Source: Yarrowia lipolytica
Lineage: Eukaryota > Ascomycota > Dipodascomycetes > Dipodascales
Direction: 5' to 3'
NCBI RefSeq assembly: GCF_001761485.1
Contig: NC_090774.1
Location: 62,001 to 126,000 of the forward strand
Length of the DNA: 64,000 bases
Positions 1 to 12,224 of this stretch are shown one piece after another; position 1 is the first letter of the stretch, and every line of letters starts with the position of its first letter. The position numbers and the translations under genes were made by a program. The notes under the pieces were generated by a model that had not been told where the DNA came from, did no database searches, and worked only from the letters and a program-made list of their open reading frames with translations.

Positions 1-882
1 CTCCCCACAACGGCGTCTATACAGAGTGACGCATTGGAACGACCTCTTTGTCTCGCTTCCAGGACAACGTGGCTTTTTCCACTCCCTGGGTGAAGTGTAT
101 ATCTCCTACCCATGGGTGAAGCCCCCCAGACGAACGATACGATACTGTGAGGGGCCCCAGTCTGAGTATTGTCATGGAGGCGACTACAATCCGCTTGAGC
201 GAGCAAACTTCCTCAAAAATCACCTGGCCTATTTCGGATGGATAGGTTATTGCCCTTATCTGTAAATTACTGTATAACAAACTAATTCATACCTCCCCAC
301 GCTGGGTTTAATTTCGCCATGATCTGCAGAACGACGACATACGGATAGCGGCAGCCAAACCACATTTTAATTTGAGTGTGTCATTCAATTCTAGCTTCCC
401 TCGTTTGTGCGTACTTGTGGTGATTAAAACGGAGTCTGTTCTGCTGATAGATAGCTGGTAGCTCTGATAGTTGCTACTTGTAGTGACTCTTAGCTAGCAG
501 GGAAAAAGGGCACTTGAGATGCAAAACCCCTGGTAGCACTAGGCGATCAACAACACTTTACGCTGACATGGGTGCATATATCCATATCCACCTGTTCTCG
601 GCCAATTACCCCACCAAGTCGGAGTCCGTGATCAATACGTCAGTTCCCTTGAACGTGTGGATCTCACACGGCACCAGGCGACCAGGTGCAGTGCCGTGCA
701 TTGATAACGACAAAGGGCTGCCGAAGTTTGGCCCTGCCAAGCTCCTGCAAGATGCCGCTAGCGAACTTTGTTGGTCCGGTGGAGATAACGGTGTTAGGCC
801 GTCAGCGAGCAGTAATATATATAGCGGGTGAATTGTAGTTGATCCGCCTTCTACGTTGAACAGAAAACTCCGGTCTTGAACC
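1..882. other. Intergenic region upstream of the permease gene
   Basis: No convincing gene is seen. Short open frames occur on both strands but overlap each other and lack the CGA-rich codon pattern of the real genes. A TATA-like run (TATATATA) lies near 815-823, about 60 bases before the permease start. TACTTGT-type motifs occur around 409 and 474. Confidence 0.6.
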
Positions 883-2655
883 ATGCCCCAGAAAAATACC
901 GACCATTCTGAAGTGGAGGAACTTCAAGGCAATGTGGAGGAGGTGCAATATGATGTCCCAGAACTCCATATCCCAACCACCAACGAGCTCCTGGACTCCA
1001 CAGAGCCCTTCCAGATATACTATCATTATGCAGCCATGCAGAGAGCTCGCGAGGACGCTCTTCCTGGATCCAGATTCAGATCAATCTTCAGCAAGTACAC
1101 TAGAAAGACCGACGAGAAGCAGTCGGAGAGTGACCCTTGTTACGACACTCCCTCGGACGACGGTACTGGTGTCAGTGACGTTGATCCGGAAAAGCACGCT
1201 GCTCAATCTTCTGGCGGAATCATCAGCCAGATTCCTGGAGCCAGTCAGGAGCTCGCCATTGCCAACATGTCAGCTCGAACAGCAACGTGGATGTCTGTCT
1301 TCTTTCTGACCACAACCGACATTCTAGGTCCCTCTTCAGCCCCTTGGGCCATTTCACAGCTGGGCTGGTTCCCGGGTGTCATGCTGTTTACCGTCCTCGG
1401 TGTCGCTGCCGTCTACACTGGATGGCTCATCTACAAAATGTTCTTGAAACTTGACTCCCCAGAGTTCCCCATGAAAACCTTTGGAGACCTGGCTCTGAGA
1501 GTCTATGGTAAAGGCTTCCGTTGGGGAGTCGATATCCTTCAGAGTCTGCAACTTTTGTGTAACGTCGCTGTTATTATCCTCGGAAATGGCCAGGGTTTGT
1601 CCCAGATCTACAGTCCTCTCTGCTTCTCTGTCTGGTGTATCATTTTCATGGTTGCCGGTATTTTGCTTGGCCAGATCAAACGACTTTCCAACTTTTCATA
1701 CGTGGCCAACGCCGCCATCTGGATGAACCTCTTTGTTGTCTTTGCGACCATGGGTATCGCTGCCACCAAGCCTCCTAATTACGTCGGTGGAGCTCAGCAG
1801 AACAACCTGCCAAACTCCACTGACCCTGTGAGAACCAAGGCCATCGAGGAATACGCCTTCCAGGACCAGTTGGGCGCTGTCATGAACATTGTGTACTCGT
1901 ACGGAGGAGCCATGGTGTTTGTGGAGTTTCTTTCTGAGATGCGAAAGCCCCGAGAGTTCCTCAAAGGTATGCTGTCTGCCCAGGGAGTCATTTTTGTCTG
2001 CTATTTGCTCTATGGTCTGCTGGTCTACGCCTACCAGGGCCAGTACACCGTTAACCCTGGTAACCAGGGTCTGGGGTCGCACAATTGGCAGATTGCAGTG
2101 AACGTCATCAGTGTGGTGTCTTCTTTGATTGCTGCTGGCCTATATGGTAACGTTGGTATCAAGGTGGTGTACATTACTTTGATCCGACGGGCCATTCCTG
2201 CTCTTCCGGGACTTGACGACGGAATTAAGGGTCGAATTGCCTGGGCCCTCATGGTATTCATCTACTGGGCGGTTGCCTTTGTGATTGCTTCGGCCATCCC
2301 TCAGTTCTCGTCTCTTACCTCACTGGTAGGAGCTGCCTGTATTCTCCAGTTCTCCTACACCTTCCCCCCTTTCATGTACATGGGCTTGACTATTCGAGAG
2401 GAGGCCAGTAAGCTGGATACCGTCGACCTAGAAACCCGAACGGTGATCAAGTACGACTCGTGGAGAAGCATGGCAAGATGGAAGCGGGGTATCATGTCTC
2501 GACCTTGGTGGGTTCTGGTCAACTTTGTTTTGTTCCTGGCGTCCCTGGCCACCGCCATTCTCGGTATTTATTCGTCCATCTACTCGCTGGTGGAGGCTTT
2601 TGATGCCCCAGGAGCAGCCACCGTTTCTTTCGGTTGCAAGCCTCCAGTTGCATAG
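883..2655 (+). CDS. Amino acid permease, AAAP family (Aa_trans), Neurospora MTR-like
   Basis: This 590-residue integral membrane protein probably imports neutral or aromatic amino acids in symport with protons at the plasma membrane or vacuole. A polar, acidic cytosolic tail (about residues 1-130) precedes roughly eleven hydrophobic segments. The first membrane segment follows the stretch SARTATWMSVF and contains DILGPSSAPWAI, as expected for fungal members of the amino acid/auxin permease family. A hydrophilic loop near residues 300-330 (PPNYVGG, NSTDP) is typical of the extracellular loop. The start is the first ATG of the frame and follows a TATA-like element by about 60 bases. The tail is much longer than in bacterial relatives and may carry regulatory sites. 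Family assignment is firm. The substrate is inferred only. Confidence 0.85.
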   Translation: MPQKNTDHSEVEELQGNVEEVQYDVPELHIPTTNELLDSTEPFQIYYHYAAMQRAREDALPGSRFRSIFSKYTRKTDEKQSESDPCYDTPSDDGTGVSDVDPEKHAAQSSGGIISQIPGASQELAIANMSARTATWMSVFFLTTTDILGPSSAPWAISQLGWFPGVMLFTVLGVAAVYTGWLIYKMFLKLDSPEFPMKTFGDLALRVYGKGFRWGVDILQSLQLLCNVAVIILGNGQGLSQIYSPLCFSVWCIIFMVAGILLGQIKRLSNFSYVANAAIWMNLFVVFATMGIAATKPPNYVGGAQQNNLPNSTDPVRTKAIEEYAFQDQLGAVMNIVYSYGGAMVFVEFLSEMRKPREFLKGMLSAQGVIFVCYLLYGLLVYAYQGQYTVNPGNQGLGSHNWQIAVNVISVVSSLIAAGLYGNVGIKVVYITLIRRAIPALPGLDDGIKGRIAWALMVFIYWAVAFVIASAIPQFSSLTSLVGAACILQFSYTFPPFMYMGLTIREEASKLDTVDLETRTVIKYDSWRSMARWKRGIMSRPWWVLVNFVLFLASLATAILGIYSSIYSLVEAFDAPGAATVSFGCKPPVA

Positions 2656-4594
2656 CCTACTGGCGACCAATTAAGTATAGCTTCTCTGTATGTAATAACA
2701 ACTTTTGTGTGATCAAAAACACCGTATTGTGATGGAAAAAATCTCTGTGCTAACCCGTAGGCAGCCCCTCGGTTGTTTGTATTGTCCGTAGCCGACTCAT
2801 TGTTCTGAAATGGACCGCACAGATGCACCTCAGCATGGCTGTGTTTTGTTCGTCTGCAGGTGGTTGGGGGGATTGAAATTTTAGTACTTGCACTGAAACA
2901 GCTTTTTTTTCGACGCAGAAAGTCGACAGTGGCTAAAATATGAGGTTGTGTGTCCCCTTATGGGGTCCTTTTGTACCTATCATCACTTTTCGTCAAGCTG
3001 TCACTTCTTGTACACTCATCTCCTTATCCCCGAAAGCCGAAACATTCCAACCTTATGTTGAATACACCTTGGCAGCTACATCTCCTCCGTTGTTAGCACC
3101 CAGTACAAAGACCTGATGCCTTTCTGCCAAGAGATATCGTCTCCACAGCCACATTGGCTCCATTTATATATATAATACTGGGGACCCACGTCATGTGCTT
3201 CATCAGCCAAAAATGTTGTTTACACCCTCCCCGTCGACATGTTGGGATCCAGCTATTAACCCGTTATCGGTGTTTAATTTTATAGCCGAGCAAAGACAAT
3301 GAAGACGGTCATGACGACAACGGCGACAACGACGGAGTCCGAACAAGAAATTTCACCCAACCAGACAACGTCCAAAATCGACAGAATCGACCACGACAAA
3401 TGGCCAACCACAAGCCAAACAATGACCACGTGTCTTCAGTGGTACGAAGCCCCTCCTATTCCACGACACCTACCAGTACGTTTGCTAGTGGCCAATTATT
3501 ACCTGTCATACCCTCCCTCAAATTACCCTACAGTTGAGATAAGATTGAGATACGGACTAAAATGGATACCAAAAACCAAGATTGCTGAGGCTGAGTCTGA
3601 GTCTGACTAAGCAACATGGGCACAGACAGATTTTCTGCTGCCGGGGCTGGAAGACACATAATTACCTAGTGACTGTCTCAGCGTTTATCCCCATTTCTAA
3701 AAACTGATAATATGAAACTCTGCAAGCGTGGCGGAGCACCCCAAGACACTAAAGCGGAGATGGTTCGCAGTACAAGCCCCCTGGATTTGCCCCCGGCTAT
3801 TTTTGGGCTGGCACCCGCTGGGCCTGGGATGTGGAGCCATGTTATGTTAATTCTCCCACACATATTCCGGAGATACCGCCCCTCCTGCAAAGTTCAGCCA
3901 CCGCGTGCGCTAGCCCCATGGTAGGTCTCCAGGTGAGTCTCCAGACAGGTTCTAGTTCGGTGCTACTGGCTGAGGGGCTCACCTGAGTCGGCTGGTGTGT
4001 GGAAGCAGCTTAGTCATTCGTTCTTCATTGAACGTCGCCTAGCAACAAAAGCTTGTTGAGAACACAAAGCAACCCCATTCGTTTGTTTCCAGTTTCGGCC
4101 CCATTGCGGGTACCTGCTGCTCGGTTACAGTGAGCTCCTTGTTGGACGCGCGGTTCAGGGTCCACCCCTCCGATGTGGACGTGTTCCGAGGCTCCGAATT
4201 CATCACGTACTGTAGCCCCTGCAGTTAAGGTCTAGGGGCGGCGTCGTGTTGACGGGGTTGCTTGGGAATGTGGAATTTGATCGCAGAGTTTGTTTATCAC
4301 ACCGAATTGTAAATCCCATGACCCGAAAACAGAGAGGCTTGGTGGTTTGGTGGAGTGGAGGACGGAGGGCTGGAGCAAACATCGTCGGATTGTTGGAGGT
4401 GGTGGCGGTGGTGGTTGATTAATGTCGTGCTTCTGGTGGTCGCATTCTACGAGTCAGAGATGCTCTTCTACTGGTGAGGCACTTGTGCTGGATTGATGAT
4501 TACACTTTGAGCTACGATACGGGGCTTAGAATGTTCCAAAAAAAACTCATATGCGTTCGTTGATTTCATTAAATGCTTCTATTAGTTGGGATGC
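2656..4594. other. Intergenic region with one doubtful small ORF
   Basis: About 1.9 kb between the permease and the DUF2156 gene. A 103-codon frame at 3299-3610 (+) starts about 125 bases after a TATA-like run at 3163-3175. Its Thr-rich start and acidic end match no family I recognise and its codon use is not gene-like, so I do not call it. No RNA gene is seen. Confidence 0.5.
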
Positions 4595-6010
4595 TTATGC
4601 GGCGACAGGAGGGATGGGGCCATGAGATTGGACGGATCGATCCGATTCCATGGAACGCTTCTGTTTTCGTTCCTCTCGCTTTTTTGCCTTCTCCTTCGCT
4701 GCGGCGGCCCTCGATCGGGTCCACACCTCAGATATGCTGATATGAGTAACTTCTAGAACGGCTCTGACGCCGCCCAGATGATGGCATCCTGAAGGGTAGA
4801 GGAGATAGAGAGGGCCACGGAGGTTGTCGTCGGGCTTGAACTTCTCGTGGAATGCTTGCTTACCGTTAAGGGCGAGAGCCTTGCAGGTAGTCTTGTAGAG
4901 CGAGCGCGTCGACTCCTGGATGATCTTGTTCATGCCAGAGAGCTCACCCATCTCTTCTCGAGGGGCGAGGCCAAAAGTCAGGTACTCAAGGCCTTCCTCC
5001 TTAAGAATTCGGGTCGCGTTAGTAGTGAGAAATTCAGTGGTGCCCTGGCCGGCGTCTTCTCGAGCGATACAAGGCTCGATCAGATAGCCCTTGTGGCCGC
5101 CGACCTGCATCAGACAAGCCCAGGAGTTGGGCTTGCCGTCGGGACCAAGTGTGTAGAGATGTCGTGAGGTTCGCAGAGCGAAGGGGTTGAGAACGGTCGA
5201 GTAGGCCTGGGGCAGATGTCGGTCGACTCGAGATTGTCGCCAGTCGGCGTACACCTGCATGAGATCTCGCTCCAGCTGGGGGTCGATGCCGTCCTTGGGC
5301 GAGTACACATTGAGGCTGACGCCCTCCTTCTGCAGGTTTCGGTTCCATCGGTTGATGGTTCGGCCAAAACCGGGGTTGGTCTGGGGGTTGATGACGTGCT
5401 CGACACCAAACTCCATGAGGCCCCACTTTGCCTCTCGGCCATGGTCAGCCATTTCGGGGCCGGCGCCAACAATGGCGGTCTTCCAGCCCTGGGCTCGGCA
5501 GTGCTTTCGGAAGTTTTGGAAGACGCCGGGCATGTGTTCGGCGGCACAGAGAGGGTCTCCGTAGACAACGGCGACCTTTTGTGCGACCTTGAAGCAGATG
5601 ACAGAGGCGTGGTCCGGAGGAATGTAGAGGGAGTATGACTTGTCGAGCATGGCGGCGTGAGTGGGTCGGCCGTGGAGCGCCAGAAGACGCTCGAGAGTCT
5701 CAGGAACGCCGTCGCACTCAATGTTGTAGACGTTGTTCATGGGGGTTTGTGGCGCAAATCCGAGCGATGTGGCCCAGCTCTTTCGTGCCGGAGGCTGGTT
5801 CTTTTGAAGTCGGGCAAACTGGGGCTCTCGAGTGGCGCCCGGTTCTCTGTTGATGGAGTACGAGTATTCCTTCTCTAGTTCATTTTCGTCATTGAGAGTC
5901 GCGGCGGAGTCGGAGGAGCCAGAGTTGGACAGACGGGGATGCTGGCCAGTCAGTGGAAGATCCTTGTCGTCGTATTCGGTGTGGCGTCGCAGGCAGCAGT
6001 TGAACCACAT
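4595..6010 (-). CDS. Stand-alone DUF2156 (LPG-synthase C-terminal-like) protein, candidate tRNA-dependent sterol aminoacyltransferase
   Basis: The 471-residue protein has a polar N-terminus that opens MWFNCCLRR, where the paired cysteines could be palmitoylated. Residues about 85-425 form a DUF2156 domain, the double-GNAT fold that in bacterial MprF moves an amino acid from aminoacyl-tRNA to a lipid. Visible hallmarks are VAVVYGDPLCA, GYLIEPCIARED, LTFGLAPREEMGEL and FHEKFKP near the end of the domain. A basic, charged tail (KEKAKKREERKQ) follows. In fungi this domain is known fused to aspartyl-tRNA synthetase (ErdS, ergosteryl-aspartate) and as a free form reported to make ergosteryl-glycine (ErgS). 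No synthetase domain is present here, so an ErgS-like role is the best inference. The amino acid and acceptor lipid cannot be read from sequence. The start is the only plausible ATG and the gene is intact. Confidence 0.75.
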   Translation of the reverse strand: MWFNCCLRRHTEYDDKDLPLTGQHPRLSNSGSSDSAATLNDENELEKEYSYSINREPGATREPQFARLQKNQPPARKSWATSLGFAPQTPMNNVYNIECDGVPETLERLLALHGRPTHAAMLDKSYSLYIPPDHASVICFKVAQKVAVVYGDPLCAAEHMPGVFQNFRKHCRAQGWKTAIVGAGPEMADHGREAKWGLMEFGVEHVINPQTNPGFGRTINRWNRNLQKEGVSLNVYSPKDGIDPQLERDLMQVYADWRQSRVDRHLPQAYSTVLNPFALRTSRHLYTLGPDGKPNSWACLMQVGGHKGYLIEPCIAREDAGQGTTEFLTTNATRILKEEGLEYLTFGLAPREEMGELSGMNKIIQESTRSLYKTTCKALALNGKQAFHEKFKPDDNLRGPLYLLYPSGCHHLGGVRAVLEVTHISISEVWTRSRAAAAKEKAKKREERKQKRSMESDRSVQSHGPIPPVAA

Positions 6011-9000
6011 TGTTGTTTCTGTTGGGGATGTGTATAGATGGAGGGTGTAGAAGCGTGTGGTGGTGAGTCGATGCTGGGGGTCCTAAAAGTCAGGGGAAAG
6101 ACAGGCACAGATATACAAAATGAGAATTAGGCACGGTCCGCAAAAACTAGAGCTTTGAAAACCTAGGCATATTAATTACCGGCGTTTACACCTGAGCTTG
6201 GGTCCATTTGGCTCAAACTCAGACAAAGGAAGCTGTGTTGCTGGACAAGATTAAGCCTTTGTCTCTCGGACCTCTCTAGACCGGAGCTCCAAGAATTTAC
6301 TTCCACAAAATGCAATGGCAGCACGGTGATAAGAGCTAAACTATTCTAAGCCCGACAAAGTCGCCTGGCTCCAAAGACAACAAAATGCCAAGATGTTGTC
6401 TGCTCTCACCAGCCTTGGCGCTCACGAGATGGATGCCAAGAAAGCCAAACGTGCCTGATATTCGCGCAGGGCTTGTAGACACAGTAGACTGCAAGTGAAG
6501 GCTCTCCGTCCACCAGCCCTCGCACTCCACCCCTTTGACTGGCACTGCCCAGCTGAGAACCACACAATGACCCACCCATGTACCACCAAATGTTTCTTCT
6601 TATTATTGTTAAGACGTTGGTCCTCACGCGAATCAGCGTTTGCTTTTTTGTTTCCAGGCCGTCTACGCTGTCACAGAGCAGACTCCCTGGCAGAGCATGT
6701 CGCCTTTGCTTTGTCTCCAAAATTTACAAACCAAAAGTCCGCTTGTTTCCGCCTTGTTGTCCAACTCTATCAGCCAACTTTGCGTTCTTCGTCCCGGGCT
6801 TTTAGGAATTTGAGTTATTTTTCCCAGCAGAGCCTTCATTCCTGGATGGTGCCAAAAAGCACAAAATGCAAAGGCAAACCCTGGACTCAGCCCAACTAAA
6901 GGTGTATATCATTATATACCTTGGGCCTGAACCTCCCCCCGCCGCCAGCCAAAGCCAGTTTGCACATGTTACACGCATCTGCTTTATTTTTGGCTGGCTC
7001 GGTTTCGCGTCTATTTTGAATTAATACCGTGACTGGACGCTCCTCAGGGCTGACTACAGTATGGGGTGGCTTGCACAGGGACGTTGAGGATCGCAGACAA
7101 GCCCCCTTCTTCGGTCACTGGTGACAGTGCGTGAGCCAAGTGGGTTGGTGCAGGGCCAAGGGCCCGAGAAATGACGCCTGCATATAGTATGACGGTAGCG
7201 GGTCGGAGATAAAGTTCCCTTCCGGCTTAACTCCGTCGCCATGAAGCACAAACCACTGAGTAATTCCGCAGCTCCAATGTACGATAAATGTAAGAGAAGG
7301 GCCAAAAAGCTGCTCTTGAACTGCCCAAATCGTCCGAGAGGTAGCAGCCTTCTCGCAAAGTCGACTTTTCTGAACTAATACACATCCGGCTGATGAGCCG
7401 CATACCAGCCTCGCCGCAAGTGGGCGGTAATGACCATCCCAGCATATAGATGAGATATATAGGTGTGGTGGAACAATTAGTCTACTTGTAGCGTACAAGC
7501 ACGAGTATGTACAAGTGCGATTAGCTGGAAGTGATGGGGTCAAATTAGTGCTACAAAGTAGTGCGGACATTTTCCGCATCTCGTGATGTTACACTGTTTC
7601 AGTCTACAAATTTGGGTGTCGTTTTGGGTGAACTTGTATTTTGGCTATTCGCGTCTTAGTTATCATTGCTGGATACACGTCCTTATGGGCTTGTGCCAGA
7701 GATACAAGGTGTGGGATTAATCGGTTCAGCCTCGACCTGAGAGAGGGATCAACTGATAATAATACTGGACGATTTTTCGGGATTAAAGCCAATTATACTT
7801 GGGATACTCACAAAAATGAAAAAATATACAATGCCAAGAAATGGGAAAAAGGGACACAAGGAACAAGCCCTTTCTCCGGGCAAATTATGCCGGAGCCAAC
7901 GGCACTACATGTCTCAGGCACAGGTGGTGCACCAGTCGCCGCTCGTCTTTTTTACCAGCGTCCTAGCGCTCCGTAACGACGAATGGTCCCTTATTTGTAC
8001 ATTTCTCACGGTTGAAACCATCTTTGAAACAAGCCATGTCGACTCTTGATCTTAGCACGCTCTCACAGTAGGGCAGTGCTCAGAGACCAGCAGAGTTCAC
8101 ACCCTCCCAGGCTCAGACTCTTGACTTTTCACAGCTTATCCGCCTTTGACTTTGTGATATATAACTGGTTAGTAATCTGGCTCTTTGACTTTGCCAAGCC
8201 TCGCACTCGACCCATCGTACCTCTTTTACGCCTACAACCCAGGTGCAAGCAAACCATTCACAACGGAGCAATATTGACAGGTTTCAAATCGTGCTGACGT
8301 AAATATGCACCTCCGATGACTGCTACATTGCTAGCAGACAATAATAGGGCAATCTGGCAACCCCCATCGCGTACACAAGACGCACAAGTGGAGCCAATGT
8401 CGCATGAGGGTTGTTGAATGCACAAAATATAGGGAATGCAAGATTTTGTGTTTTATTACCCACAAGCCAGGAGTCTATAGATGGACAGACTGCCAGCGTC
8501 AGTCACGAAAAGCCTTGTGGGAAGCACGCTCTTTGTTGACCCCTACAATGTAGTCTTGCGGCGTGTACTCTCGTAGTGTACCTGAAAATTCCTGCGAGTC
8601 ACTCCTGACCCTTTGGAGAATGACCCTTCGACTGACTCTTCTCCTCAAAGAGCCACTACAGGCTCAGACTGGGTTTTAGTAGTGCGAGGGTGCTAGGCCC
8701 TCTAGGCTCATGTGATTCTGTACGGTACATCACGCCATACTCATAACCCATACAATGGCTGAATATTATGTTGCGTCGACGCTCTCATAACACGGAGTAA
8801 ACAAATACAAGACAGGTATCAACACACACGCCAACGCACCTCCTCCCCCAAGTATGTTCAATAATGTTAGACCTTTCAGCTGGCCCGTCCGCTTGTGGTC
8901 AAAGGTTTCTGTATTTGGCTTTGGTTAGTCTTGCCACCAAGAGGAGAGCGGGAAAAGTGCAACCTATGGGTAACCCCTCATGTTTCGCTTTCTGTCCAGG

Positions 9001-12000
9001 GTTTCTAGTCGCGCTGGTACCCCATGGGACTCGCTCCTCTTTGCCCCGCCCACGCACCTTCTGCCGCTCACCTCTATTATTGCTCTTTGTAGACATGTAA
9101 ATAACAACCGGGCCCTATTTTGGACCACAGGACGCGAGCTGCTGGAACGCTGGTGCCACCACGGTGCCTTGGACGATCGTCAGGGACCTTGTCGTGGTCC
9201 AGCCTATCAGACGCCCCTTCTGATCTGGCTTCTGGGGGAGAAGATCCCGAAATAAGAAAGCGAAAAAGCGAAAAAATAACAAGGCGCGAAACGAAAAGTG
9301 GTCCACGCCATTGGAAGAACTATAGCGACAGGATAATATGGGCTGTTGACAACAAACGACTGGAGAGGGGACACACAAAGCTGTCGCGAGCTGCAACTCC
9401 CGTGCTTCTCTCGGCGATAGACTCCTTCGTATCTGCAAAAGTGATGGTGCCAAGACCTCTCGAGCAAACGCTTGTCAAGGGATCGGGTCAGCAGCCAAGT
9501 AATATCTCACTCGCTTCCTATATTAAAAAAAAGTCGCAATCGTTTGTCGCAGACAGTCTTGGCGCTCACCTGGACAGGTGGGGAGGGGATCCGGAACCCC
9601 ATCTTGGAGGTACACGTACAAGAACTACCGCGCGCCGCACGCCGTAGAGCACCGCTGTCACAACATTAAACCCACATAATTATGCGTACTTGTACGAGGA
9701 GAGTGTGAGGCTCTCGGGGGCATAGCCGTGTGATGGAGGCGTCCATTTAGATTTGGCCAAAGCTTTACTGTCTTCTGGTGGAGTGCTCTGGTTGCTTTGT
9801 CCCCAGCAAGTGACCCCAAGACAGACACAAGTTGTTTAGCCAAGTCCGGAGTGTTGCATCGAATTGAGAGAATAACTGCGAAAACAGCCTTTGCAAGTAG
9901 GGTCGATGGTGAGCACGTCTGTCTTGATGCCTCTTGTCTTTCCGTGAAACTCCCACGCTGGTGAGATCCCCCCAAAGTCTCCACTTTTCTCGGACAACGC
10001 ACGTCTCCACTTTGATCTAACAATAACACCCTCATTAGCGCTACTTAAGCAGCCACTAAAAATGGCACATTTCAGGCTAGGGGGATCCATCCCCAGATAA
10101 GTTAGATGATTATCACTCGGGCTGTGTACTCGTACTTGTATCAGGTCTTCGTCGTCTCCAGATTCCTTGTTTCATCGTCTGCTTGAAGCCGTGCGTCCAA
10201 GGTCTATGCGTCGTATGGATATACAGTATATCGATCTTGCTGCTGCGGCTCGGGGGTACGCTGACTGAATCGCATGTACCTTCCCCCATGCCGATTGGAT
10301 GCAAGTTTGGACAATCATACTCAATGTCAAAGCCGTCAAAAGAGGGGTCTCACCTTGTGTGGGCAGAGGAGCCTGGCATCTGCTTTTTTCCACGTGCCGG
10401 ACCTTTAAAGTGGGTCTTTAAACGAAGCTCTATCTGTAGCCTCTAATACATCAGATGTAAGTCACTCACCAGTCTACATTTGGACAAGGGCCTTCTGGAC
10501 GCTGTGAACCCTTCGCTATAACACACGTGGTCCTTGTCAATCTATAGTGACTGCGCCCCCAACCTGTAACAGCAGAGAACCGTATGTACTTGTACCCGTA
10601 TTATAAGTCTTCGACATTTCTTAGACATTGGCTCAGCCCCCTGGATGCTGTGCAATCCACTGGCCCCCGCGCACTTCGTCCGGTTGCCCCAGTCCGAGCT
10701 CTGAGACCATCCCTTCACAGGCTTAAATGTCTTTCGCTTATGGTGCATGCGGGCGCGGCGTGAAGTAGAAAAAGCCAGAAGCCACGGGGGATTACTTAAG
10801 AATGGTGCGGCTACACATGCTAGGGAGCGTGACGCGTTATCCCCTTGCTTGCGAGTGATGTACTGTAGTTTTAGTCACGTCCTGAGTCCGTGTGTTTGAG
10901 TCTGTATGCTATCACTGTGTTAATAATTGCTCATCTCTGGTGGAGCTTTTTACGGTGCAGCTAATATGATCCGGCACCATAGTTCCGAAGAAATGGACTT
11001 AGCCGCTTCCGGTTTCGACGAGGCTTATCTCCGCTCGGGTCGACTCTTCTTGTAGCTGGCTGGCCGTCGGTTGCTTTGACTCTCCGCCACCACCTTGCTT
11101 TTTGAGTCGCAATAACCGCTTCTGAGTTGGTGTATTTTTAGGCCCGTCAAAAATATCATCACCGTGCATCATGTAAACACCGCTCACGTGAAGGTGTCGA
11201 AATGCGCTCACAAACCGTATCGGACTTCGGAAGCACGCGGAGCGGCGTATGACAGAAATGACCAGCCCCGTCTTGGCGCTCTTGGCATTCCCGGTCGCTC
11301 CCTTCTTCTCTTTACCTCCGCTATGAACACTATACAAGTAGCTCGAAAGTGAAATGTTGCCATGGTTTGTTAAAGCCTCACAACGGCCGTATCAAGCATT
11401 TTGCATTTTGGATGAGCGATTAGAACAGCCATGTTCTAGAAGGTTTTGCAGCTGCACCTCGCAGAGTATAGGTAGCCCACTTAGCGACCACAACCAATGG
11501 AAAATTAAGATAGACGCTTTAATACAAGCAGGGGTCCCTCAAGCGAGCTGTAGCACAATCACAAGGTCAATCACAACCATCGTCACTCACAAATGCAACC
11601 AGACCTTATCTCGTCCAATAATATCTCATCCACTAACAAACATCTAACTACAAGTAGTAGTTGCTTTCTTATTTCTAATTGACGCAACTATGACGGAACT
11701 TGGCGCGCACGGCGGTACAGGACGTCTCATGTACTGAACGCTATCGACCAGCAGTCGGCACGGCGCGATGACGGAGAGGCAACGATATGACCATAGTTCA
11801 ATGATCACCATATCATCGCATCCTCCTCTCTCTCGATCGATGACCAACTGTGCTTGCGGGCAAACTACAAGTAGTACGATACTATTTGGGTTAGCATTTA
11901 AACACAAAAGTGTGTCACCAGGAATTACATCAATAAAAGACCAAGCAATTGCCGGGTTCCAGTAGTTGTATTAGTCAAGCTGTACAGTAGCAACATCGGA

Positions 12001-12139
12001 TACCATAGAAAGACTTCCGATTCCGATAGAGTCCGTTGTATGCACTGTTAGTTGCCACGACAGTTGGGTGGCGAAACCTAATATCACGTGATATAGATAT
12101 CTCTTGGTAACCTCTATTTTTAGTGTTCTTTTAAATTAT
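6011..12139. other. Six-kilobase stretch with no recognisable protein gene
   Basis: I find no protein gene and no GTGAGT...CTAAC..AG exon pair with coding flanks. The longest frames (for example 9120-9647, 175 codons) have mixed arginine codons and no recognisable motif. The proximal part will hold the DUF2156 gene promoter. TACTTGTA/CTACAAGTAG motifs recur (about 7482, 9681, 10127, 10583, 11651 and 11867). A long noncoding RNA is possible but nothing shows one. Confidence 0.5.
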
Positions 12140-12220
12140 TCCGATATAGTGTAGGGGCTATCACATCACGCTCTCATTCTGAGAACCGTGGAGACCGGGG
12201 TTCGATTCCCCGTATCGGAG
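12140..12220 (+). tRNA. tRNA-Glu (anticodon CTC) with a 9-nt intron
   Basis: The acceptor pair TCCGATA/TATCGGA, D arm, anticodon stem TCACG/CGTGG and T arm with TTCGATT are all present, and the discriminator base is G. The anticodon CTC is at 12173-12175. The loop carries nine extra bases at 12177-12185, just after position 37. These include GAG, and with the preceding T they pair with the anticodon plus A37, which is the usual fold of tRNA introns. Without the intron the tRNA is 72 nt, like yeast tRNA-Glu. It leads directly into the 5S rRNA four bases later, so one polymerase III transcript probably carries both. Confidence 0.95.
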
Positions 12221-12224
12221 TCTT

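Noticed and set aside
3299-3610. A 103-codon plus-strand frame after a TATA-like run
   Set aside because: Composition is Thr-rich then acidic, codon use is unlike the real genes, and no motif is seen. A small gene cannot be excluded.
9120-9647. A 175-codon plus-strand frame in the gene desert
   Set aside because: There is no recognisable domain, mixed arginine codons, and frames overlap on both strands. It is treated as chance.
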